From Alphaproteobacteria bacterium (GTDB lineage Bacteria; Pseudomonadota; Alphaproteobacteria; JAGOMX01), in contig JACVCA010000068.1 of assembly GCA_016742295.1 (NCBI GenBank), forward strand, positions 1 through 6,727: a DNA stretch of 6,727 nucleotides, in the 5' to 3' direction. The position numbers and the translations under genes were made by a program. The notes beneath the pieces are model-generated. The model was not told the DNA's origin. It did not search any database and saw only the letters and a list, made by a program, of their open reading frames with translations. Shown piece by piece: positions 1-6,047 of the stretch. Every line of letters starts with the position of its first letter. Within the stretch, counting starts at the first letter, position 1.

Positions 1-445
1 CTTGAACCTTTTTCATATCTATAACTAATCGCCCCGGGGCCTTTCCTAGGTTAGGAATTAAAAATATCTGACTGATTCGGGCTGCTGCCTTCGTATTGAT
101 TTTCAATCTCATAATAGAAGAATTTTCTGATTCAAATCTGTAATTTTGAATCAAACCTTGGCCTTTGTGGAGTTTTAATAAGCTGGATTTTGAGGTTATA
201 TTTCCCAATATAATTTCATGGTATCTAGCCTTAAAAGTTTGTACAGTTTGAAAAGGGATTTTTCCCGTAACTTCTACCACAAGGCGAGTTTTATCAGGAT
301 GCACTCCAACTCGTACATTTAAAATAGTGTGAGTCTTATTGGTTTTAGCGAGACACTCATCGGGTATCCACGCTGAAATTTGTACTACCAACAAGAAGAT
401 CACTAGAAAAAATTTCTGTAGTGGAAGTATCCAGGTCAATGACAT
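1..445 (-). CDS. amiC: N-acetylmuramoyl-L-alanine amidase, N-terminal part (AMIN domain), partial
   Basis: The reading frame is open from an ATG at 445 down to base 1 and continues past the window edge, so only 148 residues are visible. Residues 1-33 look like a Sec signal peptide: a hydrophobic core (FFLVIFLLVV, residues 12-21) follows K11, with possible cleavage after ISA (25) or CLA (33). Residues about 41-148 fit an AMIN domain, with a VRVGVHPDKTRLVVEV strand near the start and PGRLVIDMKK near the visible end. AMIN domains target periplasmic amidases to the septum, where the C-terminal Zn amidase domain (outside the window) splits daughter-cell peptidoglycan. The frame stays open upstream to a stop at 569-571 but offers no ATG there, only a TTG at 449-451, so ATG 445 is preferred. 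No clear Shine-Dalgarno is visible. Divergence from rne is usual in Alphaproteobacteria and supports amiC. Another AMIN-domain envelope protein remains possible because the catalytic domain is not seen. Confidence 0.82.
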   Translation of the reverse strand, partial: MSLTWILPLQKFFLVIFLLVVQISAWIPDECLAKTNKTHTILNVRVGVHPDKTRLVVEVTGKIPFQTVQTFKARYHEIILGNITSKSSLLKLHKGQGLIQNYRFESENSSIMRLKINTKAAARISQIFLIPNLGKAPGRLVIDMKKVQ

Positions 446-1046
446 AATCAAGTTTAAAGATCGTTGAATAACATAGAGACATGCTTTTTCATTAAGGTTA
501 GAACCTAAACCAAAATCTCCCAGCTGGAAAGAGTAAAGAATATGAAGCTTATCAAGTTCAATATAAAATTAGGGCAGGACTGGCTTGCTCTTCGTCTTCG
601 CATCTCAGCCCCAAACTCTACGATACCCTATTAACTTATATATGTTGTTAATAATGATTGTCGTTTGTGCTTAAGCAAGGTATGGTGTTAGTGAACATAA
701 ACAGTTTTGAGGGAAAATAAGACATTTTACTTTTTTCTCACTAACTGATGACAACCTTACAAATCGGTTGGAAAGGTTTAAAGGACACTTTTTGAGTCCA
801 TATAAAGATAAGCAAGAAGGTGATTTTTGAGGTTAGACTAAAACTATTAGACAAATCAGGTTAAAAACAGATACAATATTTTATGGCAGGATAGATAAGC
901 TGTTACTTAAAAAAATATTTTACGCTTTATAGCATTATATTGTTTTGTCTGTTAGATAATTCTAGCAACCTCATAACACACCACAAATATACTAAAATGC
1001 GCTGCCGCACATAAGTGGACAGGTGCGCAATTGGAGCTAGAATTAA
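446..1046. other. Divergent intergenic region between amidase and rne
   Basis: This 601-base gap has no convincing gene. It must hold the promoters for the leftward amidase and the rightward rne. Visible structure: an 8-bp perfect inverted repeat GTTAGTGA/TCACTAAC (687-694 and 738-745) enclosing a smaller AAAAT/ATTTT hairpin (714-728); CAACC/GGTTG (752-756 and 766-770) with an alternative AACCTT/AAGGTT pairing (753-758 and 773-778); and TGCGC/GCGCA (998-1002 and 1025-1029) just before the rne ribosome binding site. The stretch 542-634 has somewhat higher GC and short ORFs on both strands, none supported well enough to call. Confidence 0.6.
848..877 (+). promoter_or_regulatory. Candidate sigma-70 promoter for rne
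   Basis: TAGACA (848-853) and TACAAT (872-877) each match the consensus at 5 of 6 bases and are separated by 18 bases. Transcription would begin near 884 and give a leader of about 160 bases before the rne ATG. A long leader is known for rne in E. coli, where it mediates autoregulation, but no homology to that leader can be seen here. AT-rich DNA gives many chance matches, so this is tentative. Confidence 0.3.
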
Positions 1047-3320
1047 ATGATGAAACGCATGCTGATTGATGCGACTCATCCGGAAGAAATCCGAGTTGCA
1101 GTCGTTGATGCTCATAATCGAATCGAAGAATTCGATTTTGAAACTGCTACAAAAAAAAGTCTAAAAGGCAACATATATCTTGCAAAGATAACCCGAGTTG
1201 AACCTTCTCTTCAAGCTGCATTTATTGAGTATGGCGGTAATCGTAATGGGTTTTTGCCTTTTACCGTGATTCACCCCGACTATTTTTGTATCCCTATCCA
1301 TGATCGGAGTAAATTAGAAGACAAAATGGATTTACAAACCCTTGAGCCAGCTGATGATTTGAATTTGAACTTCAATGAAAATGAAGATGTTCAAACTGAA
1401 ATTACTGCCCCTAACCTTTCAGCTAACACTTTGGATGATCATACAACTGATGATCAGAAAACCTCAAATGAAAACAATGAACTCAATTCTACTAAGCTTA
1501 ATACTGGAGTAGAAACGCTTGGAGGAGAGGGGCCAGAAGAAGATGATGATACAGATTCTCCTCGTCAACCCTCTTTCCATCGTCGCTACAAAATCCAAGA
1601 GGTAATTCAGCGCAATCAAATTATTCTAGTCCAGGTTACAAAAGAAGAGCGAGGTAGCAAAGGTGCCGCTTTAACCACATATCTATCCTTAGCCGGCCGG
1701 TATTGCGTCTTAATGCCTAATTCGCCGCGCAGCGGAGGAATATCCCGTAAAATTTCTTCCCCTACAGACCGCAAACGTTTACGTACTATCATCGATGAAT
1801 TAAATCTTCCAGAAGGTATGAGCCTGATTGTTCGTACAGCCGGGAAAGAACGCGGCAAACTTGAGGTCAAAAGAGATGCTGAGTATCTATTTAGAACCTG
1901 GGATAATATTCGGGATTTGACTTTTAAATCGATTGCACCTGCGCTTACATATGAAGAAGCAAGTTTGATTAAAAGGTCTATCCGCGATGTATATGATAAA
2001 GATATCCAAGAAATTTTAGTTGAAGGCGACGAGGCGTTTCGATCGGCAAAAAACTTTATGAAAGACTTGATTCCAAGTCACTCAAAAAGAATTCATCGTT
2101 ATACCCATCCTGAGATCTCTTTATTTCATGCCTTTGGGATTGAACCTCAAATTGATGAAATTCATCTTCCTACCGTACAATTACCATCGGGGGGCTATCT
2201 GGTTATTAATCCAACGGAAGCTTTAGTTTCTATTGATGTGAACTCAGGTCGAGCAACCCGTGAACGTCATATCGAAGAGACTGCGCTTCGCACCAATCTT
2301 GAAGCTACTGATGAGATAGCACGTCAATTGCGCTTAAGAGATCTTGCAGGTCTTGTTGTTATTGATTTTATTGACATGGATGACCCTCGGCATAATTCTG
2401 CAGTTGAAAGGCGGCTTAAAGATGCTATGCAACGTGATCGAGCCCGCATTCAAATTGGTACAATTAGTGCCTTTGGCTTGCTGGAAATGTCGAGACAGCG
2501 CTTACGCCCCAGCATTCTCGAATCTAGTACAAATACTTGCCATTACTGCCAAGGATCCGGACTTATGCGCTCAAAAGAGTCTAGTGCTCTTGAAATCTTA
2601 CGTGTTTTGGAAGATGAATCCATCACTCAGAAATCCAAGCTTTTTACAGTATCTGTACCGACTGAAGTTGGTCTTTATATTCTCAATCAAAAACGTAATA
2701 AGCTGGTTGACATTGAATTACGCCATAAAATTCAGGTCATCATTCAAATTAAAAATACTTTGATCCCTCCTCAATTTGAAATTTCTTATGAAGATGATAA
2801 TAACAAGACAATTGAGATAGCATCATCAACCAAGAAACCATTGTCAAAGTTTCCATCCAAATCTCGTTCACCGTTGCCTCGTCATCCAGACAAACGCGAC
2901 AGCAGTACACGAGTTTCAAGGAATGGATTACAACCAAGAATTCCCACTACCCACGAGCAAGTTCAGCCTGCAAATGATGCAGAGGCCAACCCTGACAATA
3001 CAGAGGGCCAGGCGCCTGCCAGTGATAACGTCTCCCGTACACGCCGTCGTGGTCGTCGGGGGGGACGACGTCGGCATTCTCAGCAAAGACTTAGTTACGA
3101 GGAAGCTAATTTTGGGTCACAAGAAAATAATCCAGCGTCTGACCACCAACCACCCTTTGGACGTATTCCAAATGAGGATTTTCGTAGAAGAGGCAGCCAA
3201 CCTTATGGAATAGCCAATTCAGCAAGCCCAGGAATTAAACCACCTCATAAAGAATCGCAAGACTCTGTTGAAAAGCAAACCTCTCAACGTAAATCTTGGT
3301 GGCAACGCTTGCTTGATTAA
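1047..3320 (+). CDS. rne: Ribonuclease E (endoribonuclease E/G family)
   Basis: This is a 757-residue RNase E, the endonuclease that starts mRNA decay and matures rRNA and tRNA precursors and scaffolds the degradosome. The start MMKRMLIDAT aligns with E. coli MKRMLINAT; a GGAG at 1033-1036 lies ten bases before the ATG, and M2 is an equally possible start. The S1 domain (about 37-210) is split by an acidic, Asn-rich insertion (about 85-178). The 5'-sensor pocket residues R263 and T264 match E. coli R169/T170. Catalytic D397 (VSIDVNSG) and D440 (VVIDFIDM) match D303 and D346 with identical 43-residue spacing. C498 and C501 (CHYCQGSG) form the Zn-link. A small domain ends near 620. The tail is disordered and basic, with an Arg-rich patch (R664-R676) and a terminal RKSWWQRLLD that may bind PNPase. 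It is shorter than E. coli RNase E (1061 residues), and no obvious helicase or enolase site is seen. It is probably the first gene of an operon with the next two genes. Confidence 0.96.
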   Translation: MMKRMLIDATHPEEIRVAVVDAHNRIEEFDFETATKKSLKGNIYLAKITRVEPSLQAAFIEYGGNRNGFLPFTVIHPDYFCIPIHDRSKLEDKMDLQTLEPADDLNLNFNENEDVQTEITAPNLSANTLDDHTTDDQKTSNENNELNSTKLNTGVETLGGEGPEEDDDTDSPRQPSFHRRYKIQEVIQRNQIILVQVTKEERGSKGAALTTYLSLAGRYCVLMPNSPRSGGISRKISSPTDRKRLRTIIDELNLPEGMSLIVRTAGKERGKLEVKRDAEYLFRTWDNIRDLTFKSIAPALTYEEASLIKRSIRDVYDKDIQEILVEGDEAFRSAKNFMKDLIPSHSKRIHRYTHPEISLFHAFGIEPQIDEIHLPTVQLPSGGYLVINPTEALVSIDVNSGRATRERHIEETALRTNLEATDEIARQLRLRDLAGLVVIDFIDMDDPRHNSAVERRLKDAMQRDRARIQIGTISAFGLLEMSRQRLRPSILESSTNTCHYCQGSGLMRSKESSALEILRVLEDESITQKSKLFTVSVPTEVGLYILNQKRNKLVDIELRHKIQVIIQIKNTLIPPQFEISYEDDNNKTIEIASSTKKPLSKFPSKSRSPLPRHPDKRDSSTRVSRNGLQPRIPTTHEQVQPANDAEANPDNTEGQAPASDNVSRTRRRGRRGGRRRHSQQRLSYEEANFGSQENNPASDHQPPFGRIPNEDFRRRGSQPYGIANSASPGIKPPHKESQDSVEKQTSQRKSWWQRLLD

Positions 3321-3359
3321 GAGAACATTGTTAAGGTATGAAGATCCTTAGAGAATAAA

Positions 3360-4763
3360 ATGATCACATTATTAGAATCTAGCACAACTTACTCATTTTT
3401 TGCCTCTCTCCGCCGTACGGAGTGGGTCATTCTTATGAGCCTGCTTATCTCAACCCATGTTCTTGCAACTAGTGATATTCAACGTGGCAGCTTTATTCGT
3501 GATGCTGAAATTGAATCTAGTTTTAAAGAATTTGTGACCCCGTTATTTCAAGTTGCAGGCTTAGATCCTAAAAGGATGCATATCTATTTAATCATGAACC
3601 CTGATATCAATGCAGCGGCAAGCCTGAATGCCTCATTATTTATTAATACAGGACTTATCATGGAAAGTAAAAGCGCCGATCAACTTATTGGCGTCTTAGC
3701 TCACGAAACTGGCCATATTGCAGGTGAGCATATCGTCCGCACACAAGCAGCCATGCAAAAAGCCACCCTTCCTATGATTGCTTCTGTCTTATTGGGGACA
3801 GCTGTTGGAGTTGCAACCGGCAGATCTGATGCAAGTATGGCAGTCATTATGGGCGGAATGCATTTAGGTGAAGCTACATTTTTACACTATAGCCGCGGTC
3901 AAGAATCAGCTGCAGACCAGGCAGCAACCAAATATCTCGATAAATTGGGCTGGTCAACAAAAGGTCTATTGGAGTTTATGGAAATTCTTGAAAAACAGGA
4001 CTTACTTTCTTCACGGCAACAAGATCCCTATCGTCTTACTCATCCTTTAACCAAAGAGCGAATCAATTTTTTAAGTCATCATGTTAACAAATCTCCTCAT
4101 ACGCGAGGGTCTCTTCCAGCGCGTTTTTACGCCCTCTATGATCGTATGAAAGCAAAACTAGGAGCTTTCATTGCACCAGCAGGCCATACTCTCTCAAAAA
4201 TATCTGCGAGAGATAAATCTGTTGAAGGTCGTTATGCGCGTGCAATTGCTTTATATCGAAATCATAAGCTTTCCGAGGCCCTCAAGGTCATCAACAGTCT
4301 AATTTCTGAATTTCCTGAGGACCCTTATTTTCATGAATTTAAAGGACAAATGCTTTTTGAAAATGGACGCATTGCAGATGCTTTACTTGCCTATCAAAAA
4401 GCCCTCATCTTAAAACCCGACTCAGATTTAATTCGGATCATGTATGCTCAAACGCTTATCGAGACCCAAAAACCTGAAATGAATCACAAAGCCATTGAAG
4501 AACTGCAAAAAATAAAAGAAACTGAAAAAGATAATCCTATGTTATGGCGGCTTTTGGCAATTGCTTATGGAAGGTTACATAACATGGGCATGGCATCCCT
4601 GATGCTCGCTGAACAGGCACTGGTTGAAGGTGATATGAAACGGGCTACTTACCATGCTGAACGCGCGAAAAAACAGTTAACCGCTTCAGAAAGCCCGGCT
4701 AAGCAACGTGCAAGAGATATCATAAATGAAGTTAACTTTAGCGACGAAAAAGACACCAAATAA
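3360..4763 (+). CDS. Periplasmic M48 metallopeptidase with TPR repeats (BepA/YfgC-like)
   Basis: This is a 467-residue Zn-dependent protease of the BepA type. In E. coli, BepA acts in the periplasm on outer-membrane protein assembly (LptD, BAM) and degrades stalled substrates. The HExxH motif is H115-E116-TG-H119, and the third ligand is E182 in QESAAD, with D186 also conserved. A hydrophobic stretch (about 135-155) between them is usual for the family. Residues about 285-450 are helical TPR units with A/G-L-Y patterns such as GRIADALLAYQKALILKP. Residues 1-36 look like a signal peptide: R18-R19, then WVILMSLLISTHVLA, with cleavage after A36. The ATG at 3360 has only a weak AGAG upstream. M26 (3435) has a GGAG upstream, but starting there would remove the basic n-region, so the longer form is preferred. 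The gene begins 39 bases after rne with no terminator between. Length is close to E. coli BepA (487 residues). The exact substrate is not inferable. Confidence 0.9.
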   Translation: MITLLESSTTYSFFASLRRTEWVILMSLLISTHVLATSDIQRGSFIRDAEIESSFKEFVTPLFQVAGLDPKRMHIYLIMNPDINAAASLNASLFINTGLIMESKSADQLIGVLAHETGHIAGEHIVRTQAAMQKATLPMIASVLLGTAVGVATGRSDASMAVIMGGMHLGEATFLHYSRGQESAADQAATKYLDKLGWSTKGLLEFMEILEKQDLLSSRQQDPYRLTHPLTKERINFLSHHVNKSPHTRGSLPARFYALYDRMKAKLGAFIAPAGHTLSKISARDKSVEGRYARAIALYRNHKLSEALKVINSLISEFPEDPYFHEFKGQMLFENGRIADALLAYQKALILKPDSDLIRIMYAQTLIETQKPEMNHKAIEELQKIKETEKDNPMLWRLLAIAYGRLHNMGMASLMLAEQALVEGDMKRATYHAERAKKQLTASESPAKQRARDIINEVNFSDEKDTK

Positions 4764-4776
4764 ATTAACAATATAC

Positions 4777-4783
4777 AAGGAGG
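4777..4783 (+). promoter_or_regulatory. Strong Shine-Dalgarno that fixes the start of the DsbA-like gene
   Basis: AAGGAGG lies five bases before ATG 4789 and is the strongest ribosome binding site in the window. It decides against the in-frame ATG at 4726, which lies inside the preceding gene, lacks such a site and would bury the signal peptide 21 residues in. Confidence 0.85.
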
Positions 4784-4788
4784 AATCA

Positions 4789-5538
4789 ATGTCCAATAAT
4801 TTACGCACTCTTTTTACAACTGCAGCAAGTATCTCACTATTTGTAACCCAAATGGAAGCTGCTGAGGTATTTACTGCTGAGCAAACTAAAGCTATTGAAG
4901 TTATAATCGAAAAATATCTTGACCACCACCCTGAAGCTATTCAAGCAGCCTTTCAGAAGGCACTTGAAAAGGCTCAAGAAGAAGAGAAAAAGCAAGCTAA
5001 GAAAAATGTGATTAAGTATAAAGAACAGATTTATGGAGATTCAAACTCACCGGTAGGTGGTAACCCTAAAGGTAGTATTTCTCTCGTTGTATTTTTAGAT
5101 CCTTACTGCGGTTATTGTAGGCGTTTCGAAACTGTTCTGAAAAATGTAGCAGCAAAAGACAAAGACTTGAAAATTGTTTATAAAGTCCTGCCCATCTTAG
5201 GTCCCGAATCTATAAAAGCATCACGTGAACAAATTGCTGCCCACATGCAAGGTAAATTCGAAGCCTATCAAGAAGGCCTTTTTGAGTCAGCAGCAGGTGA
5301 CAGAGAGGCACGTTTAGTCATAGCCAAAGACAATGGGCTTGACGTTGAACGTTTAAAGACAGATGTAAAATCTAAGCATGTCAAACAACAGTTGCAAGAT
5401 AACACCTCCTTGGCAAAAGTTCTAGGCATCAATGGGACGCCGGCCTTTATCCTTGGCGATAATCTTATAAGCGGCATGGTTGATGAAGAAAATTTAATTA
5501 AGATGCTAGCTCACATGAAAGAGAAGAAAACATCTTAG
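4789..5538 (+). CDS. DsbA-family periplasmic thiol:disulfide oxidoreductase (Com1/ScsC-like)
   Basis: This is a 249-residue thioredoxin-fold protein. The redox motif is C107-G-Y-C110 within FLDPYCGYCRRF, and the cis-proline loop is T217-P218 in GINGTPAFI, both as expected for DsbA/ScsC/Com1 proteins that form or isomerise disulfides in secreted proteins. Residues 1-25 form a signal peptide (R6, a core of LFTTAASISLFVT, cleavage near MEA/A). Residues about 28-80 precede the thioredoxin fold and are helical and highly charged, with LDHHPEAIQAAFQKALEKAQ and a KAQEEEKKQAKK segment. A similar N-terminal extension mediates oligomerisation in ScsC proteins, so an isomerase rather than a pure oxidase is possible. 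The CGYC dipeptide differs from the E. coli DsbA dipeptide (CPHC). The start follows from the Shine-Dalgarno at 4777-4783. It lies 25 bases after the M48 gene and is probably the last gene of the operon. No DsbB or DsbD partner is in view, so the direction of electron flow is unknown. Confidence 0.9.
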   Translation: MSNNLRTLFTTAASISLFVTQMEAAEVFTAEQTKAIEVIIEKYLDHHPEAIQAAFQKALEKAQEEEKKQAKKNVIKYKEQIYGDSNSPVGGNPKGSISLVVFLDPYCGYCRRFETVLKNVAAKDKDLKIVYKVLPILGPESIKASREQIAAHMQGKFEAYQEGLFESAAGDREARLVIAKDNGLDVERLKTDVKSKHVKQQLQDNTSLAKVLGINGTPAFILGDNLISGMVDEENLIKMLAHMKEKKTS

Positions 5539-5574
5539 TTAACTATTAATTTCGTTTTCCTTGGGAATTATCAT

Positions 5575-5612
5575 CCCGTTCTGTAACAGACAAATCTGAA
5601 ATACAGAACGGG
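5575..5612 (+). terminator. Long perfect hairpin after the operon; terminator-like without a T run
   Basis: CCCGTTCTGTA (5575-5585) pairs perfectly with TACAGAACGGG (5602-5612). The 16-base loop holds a second stem CAGA/TCTG (5587-5590 and 5595-5598) closed by CAAA. It begins 36 bases after the operon's last stop codon, where a terminator is expected. However, the following bases are A-rich (AAGACAAAAAATAAAAG), not T-rich, and no T run follows on the other strand either. It may instead be a 3'-end stabilising hairpin, an mRNA-processing site or a dispersed palindromic repeat. Confidence 0.45.
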
Positions 5613-5672
5613 AAGACAAAAAATAAAAGCTAGCAGTCTCTCTCTTTCATCTTCTCCTTGTCCGTTCATGTC

Positions 5673-5730
5673 TTATTAGCCAAGAATTTATTGAAATCAA
5701 TAAGATAATTCTAAAGTTCTCGGCTAATAA
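5673..5730. repeat. Compound inverted repeat (14-bp outer arms, 7-bp inner palindrome)
   Basis: TTATTAGCCAAGAA (5673-5686) and TTCTCGGCTAATAA (5717-5730) are inverted repeats matching at 13 of 14 bases. The 30-base loop contains TTATTGA/TCAATAA (5688-5694 and 5697-5703), a 7-bp palindrome with a two-base centre. The structure is independent of any gene. It could be a small RNA fold, a palindromic element or a protein-binding region. Confidence 0.6.
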
Positions 5731-5770
5731 TGGTGAGATACATCAAGCTATGTCTAGTATCTACCCTCTC

Positions 5771-5780
5771 GTGGGCCCAC
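5771..5780. repeat. Perfect 10-bp palindrome GTGGGCCCAC
   Basis: The decamer GTGGGCCCAC is its own reverse complement and is conspicuously GC-rich within AT-rich DNA. Its right half can alternatively pair downstream as CACTT/AAGTG (5778-5782 and 5789-5793). It may be a dimeric-protein binding site or part of a structured RNA; nothing in the sequence decides between these. Confidence 0.5.
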
Positions 5781-5796
5781 TTACGTGAAAGTGATG

Positions 5797-5839
5797 AAAA
5801 AAAAATAACAAACCCTGAGAGAAGTATAGCAAGAGGGCT
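5797..5839 (-). terminator. Possible terminator for tRNA-His
   Basis: Read leftward from tRNA-His, AGCCCT and AGGGTT (plus-strand 5834-5839 and 5811-5816) can pair as six base pairs including one G-T wobble, around a 17-base loop. TGTTA and a run of nine Ts (5805-5797) follow. The T run is strong but the stem is weak, so efficiency is uncertain. Confidence 0.35.
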
Positions 5840-5858
5840 ATTAGATCAGAGAAAGTCA

Positions 5859-5936
5859 TGGGGCGAGTGACCGGTCTTGAACCGGCGACCTCTAGATCCA
5901 CAATCTAGCGCTCTAACCAACTGAGCTACACCCGCC
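5859..5936 (-). tRNA. tRNA-His (anticodon GTG)
   Basis: The full cloverleaf folds on the minus strand. The acceptor stem has eight pairs (GGCGGGTG with CACTCGCC, one G-T), meaning that the extra G-1 paired with C73, the main identity element of histidine tRNA, is encoded. T8-A9 precede D stem GCTC/GAGC. The anticodon stem is CTAGA/TCTAG with loop TTGTGGA, giving anticodon GTG. The T stem GCCGG/CCGGT closes a TTCAAGA loop. The 3' CCA is encoded (5861-5859). It decodes CAC and CAT. It is transcribed divergently from tRNA-Met, with its own promoter at 5953-5980. Confidence 0.97.
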
Positions 5937-5952
5937 ATATTAAATTTTGAGC

Positions 5953-5980
5953 ATTATACTAGATGTTGTTTACCTGTAAG
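5953..5980 (-). promoter_or_regulatory. Promoter of tRNA-His
   Basis: On the minus strand CTTACA (5980-5975, 4 of 6 consensus matches) lies 16 bases before a perfect TATAAT (5958-5953). The expected start point near 5946 is about ten bases ahead of the mature tRNA 5' end, a normal spacing for tRNA genes. Confidence 0.6.
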
Positions 5981-6047
5981 ACGTCGCCTCGTCAAGCAAA
6001 CATTCCATAAATATTCAGATAAAATTATGATAAAACTGGTATCTATC

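Larger units (their letters stand above)
5539..5858. other. Noncoding interval rich in inverted repeats
   Basis: This 320-base gap between the dsbA-like gene and tRNA-His has no credible ORF. It contains an 11-bp perfect hairpin (5575-5612), a compound palindrome (5673-5730), a 10-bp perfect palindrome (5771-5780), a pyrimidine-rich run (about 5636-5659) and nine As (5797-5805) that read as a T run for the leftward strand. I do not recognise a known RNA family in it. Confidence 0.6.

Noticed and set aside
542..634. Plus-strand 30-residue ORF beginning MKLIKFNIKLGQDW, with GGAAAG about ten bases upstream
   Set aside because: It is too short, has no recognisable motif, and is overlapped on the opposite strand by an equally open frame, so coding status cannot be argued for either.
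927..1115. Minus-strand 62-residue ORF over the rne start
   Set aside because: It overlaps the rne ribosome binding site and first 23 codons, and its composition is that of a shadow frame.
2344..2763. Plus-strand 139-residue ORF inside rne
   Set aside because: It is an out-of-frame reading of the conserved RNase E catalytic domain, whose own frame carries all expected motifs.
3435..4763. Shorter M48 start at the internal ATG (M26) with GGAG upstream
   Set aside because: It would remove the basic n-region of the signal peptide. It was considered a real alternative but is less likely than 3360.
4726..4788. Upstream in-frame start for the DsbA-like gene
   Set aside because: It overlaps the M48 gene by 38 bases, lacks a Shine-Dalgarno and would bury the signal peptide; ATG 4789 has a near-perfect AAGGAGG.
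5587..5805. CRISPR array or tandem repeats in the hairpin-rich gap
   Set aside because: The elements are inverted, not direct, repeats, differ from each other in sequence, and show no regular spacing.
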